Below are positions 6,393-14,686 of a DNA stretch of 15,616 nucleotides, piece after piece. Made by a program: the position numbers and the translations under genes. The DNA is from Deltaproteobacteria bacterium (lineage in GTDB: Bacteria; Desulfobacterota; Desulfobacteria; Desulfobacterales; Desulfatibacillaceae), in the NCBI GenBank assembly GCA_019308705.1, contig JAFDHW010000011.1, positions 1-15,616 of the forward strand, in the 5' to 3' direction. The notes below the pieces were generated by a model, which did no database searches, was not told the origin of the DNA, and worked only from the letters and a program-made list of their open reading frames with translations. Numbering within the stretch: position 1 is the first letter of the stretch; every line of letters starts with the position of its first letter.

Positions 6393-8606
6393 CTATCCGA
6401 TGATGGGCTCCATCTCCAAGGCCGGGTGACCGACTTTCTTCATGTGCTCCATCACCTCGGCCTCCGTGGTGCCCACGGTCTCGTCCGCGATCATGTCGTA
6501 CAGGTTGGGGCAGCCCAGTTCCTCACCGCGCTTGATCAACCTGTCCTTCAACTCCTCTTTCAAACTCTTGGGCATCCACACCATGCGCAACAGGCCGCCG
6601 TCGCCGACGATGAACTTGCGCTGGGTGATGTTGAACTTGGAATGCCCCACAAAACCCGGGGAGGAGGCGCCGCCGCCCATGACGCCGGCCAGGGTGGTGA
6701 ACTTCATGCCGCAGGGCGTGTCCCCGGTGTAGTCCCGGTGCACGGTCATGACGCCGTTGCAGGAGGGCAACATGGCCGCGATGCACTCGCAGCACCCGCA
6801 GGTGGTCATGGGATCATGCACCAGCGAATAGAAGTTGTAGTGGGTCACGTTGCCGCGGGACGCCTTGTACACGAACTCGTTGACGCCCTTCCACTGGCCC
6901 AGCTTCTCGTCCAGGCACTCGCCCTTCTCGATGGGCTGGTTGGGGCCGGTGGGGTTGATCTCGTAGGACGCCTTGCAGTCCATCCAGTTGTACGCGCCGC
7001 ACAGGCCGGTCCGCTCGGGGGAAACCGTGCACACGTGGTTGGGCGCAAACGACTGACACAGGGTGCAGGAGTAGAAGGTGTCCACGCCCTCGTCGGTCAG
7101 GGACTCCACCCGCTCGTCCCGCGCCTTGTACTCGGCCCGGGCCCGCTCGGTGAGTTTGTCCACGTCCTCCTTGTTGGTGTAGAGGGTGATCTGCACCTTG
7201 TCCAGGATCTTGGTGAAGTCCTGGTGGAATTTGGCGTGGAGCACCACGCCGATGTGCTTCAGGGAGAAGCCCTTTTCCACCGCGGCCTTGGAGATCCGCA
7301 CCCAGGAGATGTCACGCTGTCCGATGTGCATGACGCCCTGGATGTAGTTCACCAGGTGGTGGATCTGCCGCTCCAGGATGGGCTCGAAGTCCGGCTGGAA
7401 CTCGCGGCCGGCGATCTGGACGTAGATGCCCAGGGGGAAGGTGCCGCCTTCCTTGACCTGGTCCAGGTCCGGGCCGACCACTTCCACCTTGCCGTCCTCG
7501 ATCTCGTTCATCTCCGCCATCTTCACCAGCTCGGTGCACTGGGTCTTGCCGCCGCCGCACTGGGCGTAGAGGTCGCCCTTGCGCACGCGCTCGCCCTCGA
7601 AGGCCGGGCCGTAGGAAAGCGGGATGTCGATCTCGGACACGGTGACCTTGAGACCCCGCACCTCGATGGATTTCTGCACGATCTCATCGTGGGACACGTT
7701 GGCCACCACGTGCTCGTAGGTGCAGATGCCGGTGGGCAAAATCTCCGGGATGTCGGTGTCCGCGATGGTGGGGAAGCCCCAGTTCACGCACCCGGCGGCC
7801 GCGGCGGCCCACTCGGCGTTGACCTCGCCCAGCGCGTTGACGAAGGCGAAGATCCGGTTCTTGTTGTAAAGCAGCATCCGGCGGTAGTCGCCGGGCTGGA
7901 TGCCGCCGAAGGCCATGGCGGCGCGGTTGGCGAAGCCCAGGGCGAAGATGGCGCTGGAGATGTCCGGGCCAAAGGGCACGATCCGGGTGTTCCAGCCGAT
8001 CTGCACGCCGGCCTCGAGGAGCTGCTCGGCGACCGTGGTGCCGCTCTGGTTGGCGGCCAGGAAGATGTACAGGTTCTTTTTCTGATACTCTTCCACGATC
8101 ATCTTGGCGGTTTCCGGGTCCGGGGCCGCGCCCACGATGGCGGCGAAGCCCGGGGCGGAACCGTCCACGAACTCCACGCCGCGTTTCCGGAACACGGTGT
8201 CCTCGGCGGCGCCCAGCCAGATCTTGCCGCCTTCCTCGTCCACCTCCTCGGAAACCAGGTAGAAATCCGGGTCCCTGACGTAGCGCATGGCTTCCTGCAG
8301 CTCGAAGGCCAGCAGGGCGGCCATGCCCGCGTCCAAAAGGGGCCCGAGGTAGGGCAGGTGGTTCACCCTCTTCACATGGGGCGGCAGAAGCTTCCTGATG
8401 ACCTCGAGGGGCTTCTGCATGTCTTCCAACGTTTCCACCTTGATTCCCAAAAGGGAGTAGATGACCGGAAGATAGTAGGCGGTGTTGGGGAACTCCACCT
8501 TGGTGGAGGCGTCCCGCTCTGCCAGCATTCGCTTGTATTCGCCCTCACACTTGGACACTATGTTGTAAGCGCCCTGGATGGCGGCAAAGGCAACCAGTTT
8601 CGACAT
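6393..8606 (-). CDS. acsB: Acetyl-CoA synthase catalytic subunit (CO dehydrogenase/acetyl-CoA synthase)
   Basis: A 737-residue cytosolic enzyme, close to the 729 residues of the Moorella protein. It condenses a methyl group from the corrinoid protein, CO from CooS and CoA into acetyl-CoA at the Ni-Ni-[4Fe-4S] A-cluster. The cluster ligands are visible: C514, C517, C526 and C536 (CX2C, X8, C, X9, C), and the C603-G604-C605 motif in TTCGCCEC that binds the distal Ni. All are shifted by eight from the Moorella positions 506/509/518/528/595/597, so the C-terminal catalytic domain is intact. The N-terminal domain, which binds CO dehydrogenase and holds the CO tunnel, is also full length. An AAGGAGG site lies six bases before the ATG. 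It follows cooS after 48 bp. Confidence 0.97.
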   Translation of the reverse strand: MSKLVAFAAIQGAYNIVSKCEGEYKRMLAERDASTKVEFPNTAYYLPVIYSLLGIKVETLEDMQKPLEVIRKLLPPHVKRVNHLPYLGPLLDAGMAALLAFELQEAMRYVRDPDFYLVSEEVDEEGGKIWLGAAEDTVFRKRGVEFVDGSAPGFAAIVGAAPDPETAKMIVEEYQKKNLYIFLAANQSGTTVAEQLLEAGVQIGWNTRIVPFGPDISSAIFALGFANRAAMAFGGIQPGDYRRMLLYNKNRIFAFVNALGEVNAEWAAAAAGCVNWGFPTIADTDIPEILPTGICTYEHVVANVSHDEIVQKSIEVRGLKVTVSEIDIPLSYGPAFEGERVRKGDLYAQCGGGKTQCTELVKMAEMNEIEDGKVEVVGPDLDQVKEGGTFPLGIYVQIAGREFQPDFEPILERQIHHLVNYIQGVMHIGQRDISWVRISKAAVEKGFSLKHIGVVLHAKFHQDFTKILDKVQITLYTNKEDVDKLTERARAEYKARDERVESLTDEGVDTFYSCTLCQSFAPNHVCTVSPERTGLCGAYNWMDCKASYEINPTGPNQPIEKGECLDEKLGQWKGVNEFVYKASRGNVTHYNFYSLVHDPMTTCGCCECIAAMLPSCNGVMTVHRDYTGDTPCGMKFTTLAGVMGGGASSPGFVGHSKFNITQRKFIVGDGGLLRMVWMPKSLKEELKDRLIKRGEELGCPNLYDMIADETVGTTEAEVMEHMKKVGHPALEMEPIIG

Positions 8607-8654
8607 ATCGTTCCTCCTTCGTTGAGGATGTGTTGTTTATTGTTTGGGGCCCTT

Positions 8655-10676
8655 TTAGGCGACGTCCAGCTTCTGCCGGTCCGCCATGTCCATGAGCACG
8701 CGCTCGCGGGCCTTGTCGATGCCCAGGGCTTTGCGCTTCTTGTCGATGTGGGCGATCATCTTCTGGGCATGCTCGATGGGGTCCACCACCAGGTCCCACA
8801 TGCCGCCGTACATCTTCTCGAACTCCTTGTACAGGTAATCCTGGAACACGGGCGCGCCGGAAACCGGCAGGGTGACGCCGAACACCGTGTACACGCCCGA
8901 GGCCACAAAGTAGTGGCCGATGGAGATGGCCTTCTCGCTCATCCACTCGGGGGCGGAGCCGGCCACGGGCAGGTCGGAGATGTCCTTGCCCAGGCCGCCG
9001 GCCTTCACCACCTCGGTGGCGGCCAGAAGGATACGGGAGTTGTCCACGCAGGAGCCCAGGTGCAGCACCGGCGGGATGCCCACGGTCTCGCACACCTCGG
9101 CCAGGCCGGGGCCGCAGTATACCGCGGCGGTCTCCGGGGTGAGCAGGCCCTCCATGGCGCAGGCGATGGCGTTGCACCCGGTGGTGAGCACGATCACGTC
9201 GTTTTTGATCAGCTCCTTGACCACGGTGAGGTGGCCCTCGTTGTGCTTGGTGCGGGCGTTGTTGCAGCCCACCACGCCGCCGATGCCCCGGATGCGGCCG
9301 TTGATGATGTTGTCGTTTAAGGTGAAGTAATCACCGCGGAAGGAGCCGCCCAGGTGGTACTTGATGGACTCCACGCCGAAACCGGCGATGCAGACGCTCT
9401 TCTGCTTGGGGATCATCACCTCGGCCTTGCGTTCCGTGAAGTTGTCGATCGCCATCTTCACGATCTTCTTGGCGTCTTCCAGGGCGTGGTGCTCGTCAAA
9501 CTCGATGTGGATGACGTTGTCCTGCTCCATCTTGGCGATGGGGTGGGTGGTGATGAGCTTGGTGTGGAAGCACTTGGCCACGTTGGCCAGGTTCTGGAAG
9601 ATGCACTGGATGTCCACCACCATGGCGTCGCACGCGCCGGTGACGATGGCCAGTTCCTGCTGCAGGAAGGTGCCTGCCAAAGGCACGCCGTGGCGCTGCA
9701 GGATCTCGTTGGCCGTGCAGCAGATGCCGCCCATCTGGATGCCCTTGGCGCCCTTTTCCTTGGCGTAGTCGAGCATCTCCTGGCTCTGGGCAACGGCCAC
9801 GATCATTTCGGACAGGATGGGCTCGTGCCCGTGGATGATGATGTTCACGTGGTCTTCCTTCATGATGCCCAGGTTGGCCTCGCTCTGCAGGGGGTACGGG
9901 GTGCCGAACAGGATGTCCTGCAGATCCGTGGCCAGCATGGAGCCGCCCCACCCGTCCGCGATGGCGCAGCGGGTGCCCTGTTTCATCAGGTTCTTGTAGT
10001 CCTGATCCACGCCGATGTGGGTGCGGTGCATGATCTCCACGATTTCCCGGTCAATGTTCCGGGGAACCACGCCCATCTTTTTCCACAGCTCGTAGCGGGG
10101 TTCGGGGGCGCGCTTGCAGTACAGCACCTCGCCCTCGTCCTTGCCCCATTCCGCTATGGCCTTTTCGCCCACTTCCACCGCGATTTCGTCGATGTCGCGG
10201 TCCAAGACCTCGCCGTCCTTCTCCACGGTGGTTTCCACGCCCAGGTGCGGGGCCACCTCCAGAAGCTTCTGGGTGTCCTTGATCTGGTAGGCGTCGGTCT
10301 CCTTGCGGGCCGCAGACAGGAAAACCTCCGCCACGGCGCGGCCGTGGTCGGAGTGGGCGGCCGCGCCGGCCGCGATCATGCGGACGAAGTTTCTGGCGGC
10401 CACGGTGTTGGCGGTGGCGCCGCAGATGCCCTTGCGGTCGTCGCCGTCCTCCACGCCGCTCTTGGGCAGGGGCAGGCGGCAGGGGCCCATGCCGCAGTTC
10501 TTGCAGCAGGTGCCCTGAGAGCCGATGTTGCAGGGCTTCAGGTTCTCGGCGCGGTCGAATGCCGTGTCGATGCCGAGATCCTGCGCCCTCTTGAGCATCT
10601 CCTGGGTCGCCGTGTCCACGCTGACGGCCTTGGGATCCGCCACCTTGGGGGCTTTCTTTGCTTTCTCTTCAGCCAT
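8655..10676 (-). CDS. acsA/cooS: Anaerobic Ni-Fe carbon monoxide dehydrogenase catalytic subunit
   Basis: A 673-residue enzyme that interconverts CO2 and CO at the Ni-4Fe-4S C-cluster and supplies CO to AcsB. N-terminal cluster ligands are C49, C57, C58, C61, C66 and C85 (D- and B-cluster region, PCNIG...CCKNCGMGPC). C-cluster candidates are the His of H-G-H-E-P (282-284), C320 in GGICCT, C358, C471 in VVGCNN, C501 in TTGCNA and C543 in GSCVDN. The spacings 320-358-471-501 match the C. hydrogenoformans ligands 295-333-446-476. The start is the ATG at 10676, giving MAEEKAKK, with GAGGAGG nine bases upstream. A TTG six codons earlier overlaps that ribosome site and was rejected. It lies between acsD and acsB in the acs operon. 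Its length matches the acetyl-CoA synthase-linked (AcsA) type. Confidence 0.97.
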   Translation of the reverse strand: MAEEKAKKAPKVADPKAVSVDTATQEMLKRAQDLGIDTAFDRAENLKPCNIGSQGTCCKNCGMGPCRLPLPKSGVEDGDDRKGICGATANTVAARNFVRMIAAGAAAHSDHGRAVAEVFLSAARKETDAYQIKDTQKLLEVAPHLGVETTVEKDGEVLDRDIDEIAVEVGEKAIAEWGKDEGEVLYCKRAPEPRYELWKKMGVVPRNIDREIVEIMHRTHIGVDQDYKNLMKQGTRCAIADGWGGSMLATDLQDILFGTPYPLQSEANLGIMKEDHVNIIIHGHEPILSEMIVAVAQSQEMLDYAKEKGAKGIQMGGICCTANEILQRHGVPLAGTFLQQELAIVTGACDAMVVDIQCIFQNLANVAKCFHTKLITTHPIAKMEQDNVIHIEFDEHHALEDAKKIVKMAIDNFTERKAEVMIPKQKSVCIAGFGVESIKYHLGGSFRGDYFTLNDNIINGRIRGIGGVVGCNNARTKHNEGHLTVVKELIKNDVIVLTTGCNAIACAMEGLLTPETAAVYCGPGLAEVCETVGIPPVLHLGSCVDNSRILLAATEVVKAGGLGKDISDLPVAGSAPEWMSEKAISIGHYFVASGVYTVFGVTLPVSGAPVFQDYLYKEFEKMYGGMWDLVVDPIEHAQKMIAHIDKKRKALGIDKARERVLMDMADRQKLDVA

Positions 10677-10705
10677 ACCGAGGTTCCTCCTCAATGTTGG
10701 GTTGG

Positions 10706-10722
10706 TTCTTGCGTATCAAGAA
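10706..10722 (-). other. Small perfect stem-loop between acsD and cooS
   Basis: TTCTTG and CAAGAA pair perfectly (6 bp) around ATACG in the 91-bp gap between acsD and cooS, about 30 nt before the cooS ATG. No T-run follows. It could influence mRNA processing or cooS translation, or be chance. Confidence 0.3.
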
Positions 10723-10767
10723 GCGGCCCGGGATGCTCCGGACCGATGGTTCCCGACCGGCCGGCGG

Positions 10768-12342
10768 TTACTGGCGCCGGTGCACCCGGTCCAGGTTGGC
10801 GATGAGCTTGTCCAGGGCGCTCATCTGCACCTTGGCCGGGGTCTTCTTGGTGGCGGCGGGAGCGGCCTTTTTGCGCTCGGCGGCCCGCTTCTCGCGTTCC
10901 GCGGCGCGCTGCTGCCGGATGGCTTCCTCCTCGGCCTCGCGCTTGGCGCGGGCTTCGGCCTCCGCCTTTTCCTTGGCCGCCTTCTCCTTGGCCTCGGCCT
11001 CGGCCTTGGCCTTCTTTTCCGCCTCTTCCTTGGCCTTCTTTTCCGCTTCCAGCTTGGCGGCGGCTTCCGCCTCGGCGGCGGCCTTGGCCTTTGCGGCCTC
11101 CTCGGCCTTGGCTTTCGCCTCTTCCGGGCTGGGCGCGGCGGCCTTTTCGGGGGCCGGGGCCTCCTTGGGCTCGGGAGCCGCCTCCGCCTTGGGCTTGGCG
11201 GGCTCGGCCGGTTTCTCTTCCTTGGGCTTGGCCGCGGCGGCGGGCTTTTCTTCCTTCTTGGACGCGGCGGCCTTGGGCTTGGGAGCGGCCTTCTTTTCCT
11301 CCTCGATGGTCAAGTCCGGCTCGGGCGCCAGGGCCGCGTAGTCGGGCTTGTACAGGTCGAGCTTCTTGTCGATGTCCGCGATGTCCTTGGCCGAACCGCC
11401 CTCAAGGGCCAGCTCGATGAAGGAGGCCAGCATGCGGCGACTTTCCGGGTGACGCACGATGAGCATGTCGGAGCCGGCCAACAAGTAGGCCACGCCGGCG
11501 GTGACCTCCATGAGGATACCGCGGCGCTCGGGGTCGCCCAGCTCGGGAGCCTCGTCGCCGGTGAGCTTGGCTTCCTTGGACTTCCACACCTCGTTGCCCA
11601 GGTTGTTGATCACGGGCAGCTGGAGCTTGTCGTCTCCCTGGGCGAGGGCGGCCATGGAGAGCCGCTCCATGACGGAGTAGGAGTATTCCAGGCCGTAGCC
11701 CAGGCCGCCGGTGGTGGGGTCCACCACGATGTGGTCCATGGGCACGCCCAGGTTTTCCAGAAGGATATTCACCTGCTTGGCCAGGTTCACGTCGATGGGC
11801 GAGGAGGAGATGACCGTGTGGCCGAAGCCCATGGCCGCGGCGCCGATGCCCTTGTGGTTCTTGTCCTCCACCGGGCCCAGGGTCAGGTTCATGCCCTGGC
11901 ACTCCTCGGCGACCTTCTTCAGCACTTCCTCGTCCTTGGCCGGGTTGGCCACGCCCCAGACGATGAGCGGCACGTCGATGGCCCCGGCCACCTTCTTCAC
12001 CGTGGCGGCGGCGTCGGCGGCGGAGGCGTCCTTGCCGTTGGGATCCGTGCTCTTCAACTGGAGCACCACCGCCTTGGCGCCGAACTCGTCCACGCACTTC
12101 TTGGCCCACGCCACCGGGTCGCCGGCCACGTCCTTCACCGGGGCCAGGGCGGCCTCCGGCCAGTCTTCGGGCTCCATGTCCCAGACCTCCATGGCCACCA
12201 CGGGCTTGTTGGGCATTTCGCCTTCCCAGGTGTAGAACGGGTAGCAGGTCTCGCCCCCCAAGGTCACGGCCTTGTCGCCCTTGCCCAGGGTGACGGCCTT
12301 GATTTGCCCCGTGTAAGATTCCTTGTACGCGTCAAAAGCCAT
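10768..12342 (-). CDS. acsD: Corrinoid/iron-sulfur protein small subunit (delta) with long Ala/Lys/Glu-rich C-terminal extension
   Basis: A 524-residue protein. Residues 1 to about 340 match the AcsD/CdhD TIM-barrel subunit (features such as PFYTWEGEMPN, VKKVAGAIDVPLIVWG, IVVDPTTGGLGYGLEYSYSVMER and AGSDMLIVRHP), which pairs with AcsC to hold the corrinoid. The usual length is near 320 residues. Here about 184 residues follow: a Pro/Ala/Lys linker (343-410), a highly charged Ala/Lys/Glu/Arg stretch likely to be a long helix (to about 500), and a more ordinary-looking end (MSALDKLIANLDRVHRRQ). The start is the ATG at 12342, with AAGGAGG five bases upstream. The frame runs further upstream to 12474, but that part lacks a ribosome site and lies in the leader. 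It is the first gene after the operon promoter. The role of the tail is unknown; tethering or docking is an inference. Confidence 0.93.
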   Translation of the reverse strand: MAFDAYKESYTGQIKAVTLGKGDKAVTLGGETCYPFYTWEGEMPNKPVVAMEVWDMEPEDWPEAALAPVKDVAGDPVAWAKKCVDEFGAKAVVLQLKSTDPNGKDASAADAAATVKKVAGAIDVPLIVWGVANPAKDEEVLKKVAEECQGMNLTLGPVEDKNHKGIGAAAMGFGHTVISSSPIDVNLAKQVNILLENLGVPMDHIVVDPTTGGLGYGLEYSYSVMERLSMAALAQGDDKLQLPVINNLGNEVWKSKEAKLTGDEAPELGDPERRGILMEVTAGVAYLLAGSDMLIVRHPESRRMLASFIELALEGGSAKDIADIDKKLDLYKPDYAALAPEPDLTIEEEKKAAPKPKAAASKKEEKPAAAAKPKEEKPAEPAKPKAEAAPEPKEAPAPEKAAAPSPEEAKAKAEEAAKAKAAAEAEAAAKLEAEKKAKEEAEKKAKAEAEAKEKAAKEKAEAEARAKREAEEEAIRQQRAAEREKRAAERKKAAPAATKKTPAKVQMSALDKLIANLDRVHRRQ

Positions 12343-12496
12343 TGCATCCTCCTTGAATGCTGTTCGGGTTCCGTAGCCGTAAAGGGACCCGTGTGCGCGG
12401 GGCCCTGAGAGATTCGCTGATCTTGCCTTGCCTGCCTTCCTGTGTGCAAACGGGGGTGTGTGTCCTGCCCCCATAAAAAATAAAGGGAGAAAAACG
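12343..12496 (-). other. Leader (5' untranslated region) of the acs operon with one stem-loop
   Basis: About 150 nt separate the inferred start of transcription from the acsD ATG. Within it (12383-12406) is a hairpin: AGGG-C-CCCG pairs with CGGG-T-CCCT around a 6-nt loop, giving eight base pairs and one mismatch. It is followed only by TTTACGG, so it is not a standard terminator. No known riboswitch consensus (cobalamin, SAM, THF) was recognised. The acsD ribosome site AAGGAGG follows about 35 nt later. Confidence 0.4.
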
Positions 12497-12502
12497 ACTG
12501 CC

Positions 12503-12530
12503 CCTATATCAGATCAAGAGTTTTTGTCAA
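12503..12530 (-). promoter_or_regulatory. Sigma70-type promoter of the acsD-cooS-acsB-acsC-acsE operon
   Basis: On the minus strand a perfect -35 hexamer TTGACA (12530-12525) is followed after 16 bases by TATAGG (12508-12503), a 4/6 match to the -10 box. It sits in an AT-richer island inside a GC-rich gap, about 160 bp upstream of the acsD ATG. Transcription would start near 12496. Confidence 0.65.
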
Positions 12531-12683
12531 CGCTAATCGGCAGGTTTGCAGCGGGACCCGCGGGCCGATGGAGGATGGGCCGGAGCTGTTTTCAGGAAAC
12601 GGGGCACAAGGGACGCAACAACCCCCAGGCCGGAGGCCATGCCCGGTCTTGGCCATGGGGTGTTTGGAGAAAAGGGGGAAAAT
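12531..12683 (-). other. Spacer after acsV with a GC-rich stem-loop
   Basis: Bases 12623-12660 can fold on the minus strand: CCCCA-T-GGCC pairs with GGCC-TGGGG with one bulged T and a loop of about 19 nt. The following bases (GTTGTTGCG) are not a T-run, so it is at best a weak or factor-dependent terminator for the gatB-acsV transcript. No coding sequence is seen in this stretch. Confidence 0.3.
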
Positions 12684-14651
12684 TCATGTTTGCGCCTGTT
12701 CCAGGATCCTCTTCTTCTCCGCCAGCCGCTCCTTCAGGCGGGGGAACAGGTTCAGGTCCGTGTGGGGCAGAAACAGGGCCGCCACGTAGTTGTCCATGTA
12801 CGAGGAAGTCTCGGAAAGCTCGAAGTTGGTCATCTTGTGGGTGACGGCCACCACGTCCTGGCGCAGCCGATTGGTGAGCACGGTCATCTTGGCGCCCATG
12901 AGGCTGCCGTTTCCCACGAAGGTGACCTTTTCCGGGTCCATTTCCGGCAAGAGCCCCAGGGTCATGGCGGAGTACAGGTCGATATAGGAGCCGAACCCGC
13001 CGGCCAGGATCACCCGTTCGATCATGTCCATGGTCATGCCCACCTCGGACATGAGGGTGGTGTAGCCCGCGTACATGGCGCCCTTGGCGCGGATGAGGTT
13101 CTCGATGTCGATCTCCGTGAGCACGATGTCGCGGTTGATCTGGGTTTCGCCCGCCCAGGCCAGCACGTACTCGTACACGTCGCGGCGCTTGCGGATGCGG
13201 GGGGTATCCAGGCCAAGGTTGAACTTGCCCTGGTTGTCGATCAAGCCCAACTCGAACATGGTGGCCACGGCCACGATGAGTCCGGAGCCGCAGATGCCCC
13301 TGGGCCGCACGTTGCCGATGGTCATGAGCATGGGTTCGAAGGTCACCGGGTCGATGGAAAAGTCCTCGATGGCGCCCTTGGCCGCGCGCATGCCGTGCTC
13401 GATGCCCCCACCCTCGAAGGCCGGGCCCGCGGAGCAGGCGGCGCAGGCCATCCAGTCCTTGTTGCCGATGACGATTTCCGCGTTGGTACCCAGGTCGATG
13501 TAGAGGGTCAATTCTTCGGTCCGGTACATGTCCGAGCCCATGACCCCGGCCACGATGTCACCGCCCACGTAGGAGGAAACACAAGGATAGATGAGCGCGG
13601 TGACGTGGCTGCCCACCGCAAAGCCCAGGTCCACGGCCTTCAACGGCGGAAACAGGCTGGCCGCGGGCACGAAGGGCGAACGGCGCAGGTACGCGGGGTT
13701 TATCTTCAGCAAAAGCTGGGTCATGGTGGTATTCCCGGCCAGCGCCATGGTGGAGATGTCGTCCATGTCGATGCCCGCGTCTTTCACTATCTTGGCGATG
13801 ATGCCGTTGATGGTGCCCACCACCACGTCCGAAAGCTTTTCCAGGCCGTTTCCCTTTTCCGCGTACACGATGCGCGAGATCACGTCCTCGCCGTAGGAGA
13901 TCTGGCCGTTGAAATCGCCATGCTGGGCCACCACCTCGCCGGTGATCTGGTCGACCAGCTGGCCGTAGACCGTGGTGGTGCCGATGTCGATGGCTAGGCC
14001 GTAGTTGGCCGCCGTGGTGTCTCCGGGCTGGATGTTGATGATGCTGTTCCTGCCGTCCTCGCGCACGGGCCGGGCCAGGGTCACCGTTACCTTGAAGTCT
14101 TCCTTGCGCATGACCTCGGGGAGCTTGCGCAAAACGGGCAGGTTCAACTCCAGGCGGTGCTCGTCATGGACCATGCGCAAGTGGTTCACCAGCCGGGAGG
14201 CGTCGCACACGTTGTCCTGGGGGTTGGGGGGCGCAAGCTCCAGGTACTTCTTTTCCACCGGAGGGATGAACAGCCCCTTTTCCTTGAGTTCCTCCAGGTT
14301 CGCCTGCTGGATGACGGCCGTGTGACGGGGGGTGGCCGCGGCGTTGAGCACGCTGGCGTCCACCGAGCTTTCCACGGGCACCCGCACGACGACGTCGCCC
14401 ATGGCCTTGGTCTTGCACGCCAAGCGCACGCCTTCGGCCCAGCCGGCTTCGTCGATGCGGGAGGTGGGCTCCGCCTCCACCTCGCCCTTCTCCACGTTCA
14501 CCCGGCATTTGCCGCACACGCCTTCGCCGCCGCACGAGGCGTTCACGTGCACCCCGGCCTCCATGGCCGCGCGCAGAAGCGTGGTGCCCTTTTTCACGGA
14601 AACGCTCTTTTCGTGGGGAAGAAACCGGACTTGGACGGTGTCGGTGCTCAT
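12684..14651 (-). CDS. acsV: Reductive activator of the corrinoid/iron-sulfur protein (RACo, ASKHA-domain ferredoxin)
   Basis: A 655-residue protein. It rescues the corrinoid protein after accidental oxidation to Co(II) by ATP-driven one-electron reduction. The N-terminal 2Fe-2S ferredoxin domain has C40-X5-C46-X2-C49-X29-C79. A linker follows, then an ASKHA-type ATPase region (DUF4445-like) with phosphate motifs at IDIGTTT (D222) and IDLGTNAE (D386) and the C-terminal GGFGSYIDL and GNGSLMGAK loops. The start is the ATG at 14651, giving MSTDTVQVRF, with AAAGGA seven bases upstream. The frame remains open far upstream (to 15545), but that stretch overlaps gatB in another frame. It sits 35 bp after gatB and 341 bp before acsD, so it is probably transcribed apart from acsDABCE, or also by read-through. 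Similar proteins serve methylamine or O-demethylation systems (RamA-like), but the neighbourhood favours AcsV. Confidence 0.93.
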   Translation of the reverse strand: MSTDTVQVRFLPHEKSVSVKKGTTLLRAAMEAGVHVNASCGGEGVCGKCRVNVEKGEVEAEPTSRIDEAGWAEGVRLACKTKAMGDVVVRVPVESSVDASVLNAAATPRHTAVIQQANLEELKEKGLFIPPVEKKYLELAPPNPQDNVCDASRLVNHLRMVHDEHRLELNLPVLRKLPEVMRKEDFKVTVTLARPVREDGRNSIINIQPGDTTAANYGLAIDIGTTTVYGQLVDQITGEVVAQHGDFNGQISYGEDVISRIVYAEKGNGLEKLSDVVVGTINGIIAKIVKDAGIDMDDISTMALAGNTTMTQLLLKINPAYLRRSPFVPAASLFPPLKAVDLGFAVGSHVTALIYPCVSSYVGGDIVAGVMGSDMYRTEELTLYIDLGTNAEIVIGNKDWMACAACSAGPAFEGGGIEHGMRAAKGAIEDFSIDPVTFEPMLMTIGNVRPRGICGSGLIVAVATMFELGLIDNQGKFNLGLDTPRIRKRRDVYEYVLAWAGETQINRDIVLTEIDIENLIRAKGAMYAGYTTLMSEVGMTMDMIERVILAGGFGSYIDLYSAMTLGLLPEMDPEKVTFVGNGSLMGAKMTVLTNRLRQDVVAVTHKMTNFELSETSSYMDNYVAALFLPHTDLNLFPRLKERLAEKKRILEQAQT

Positions 14652-14686
14652 ATGAAAGTCCTTTCGCAACAGCAAAGGCTCGCCGA

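Noticed and set aside
6390..9320. A 976-residue open frame on the plus strand opposite acsB/cooS, and similar long plus-strand frames at 9354-10805, 10525-12408 and 12546-13997
   Set aside because: They lie antisense to genes with intact catalytic residues. Their composition (His/Val/Gly/Leu rich, low complexity) is what the complement of GC-rich codons gives.
10768..11320. The AcsD tail as a frameshift artefact
   Set aside because: The frame is continuous, codon use stays in phase (Ala/Lys/Glu with strong third-position C/G), and it ends in a normal-looking peptide and a TAA before the intergenic gap.
12343..12474. Upstream start for acsD adding 44 residues
   Set aside because: No ribosome site, not similar to the family, and it falls in the leader between promoter and ATG. 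The ATG at 12342 has AAGGAGG.
12343..12496. Cobalamin or THF riboswitch in the acs leader
   Set aside because: Considered because the pathway uses corrinoid and folate, but no B12-box or THF-motif core was recognised by eye.
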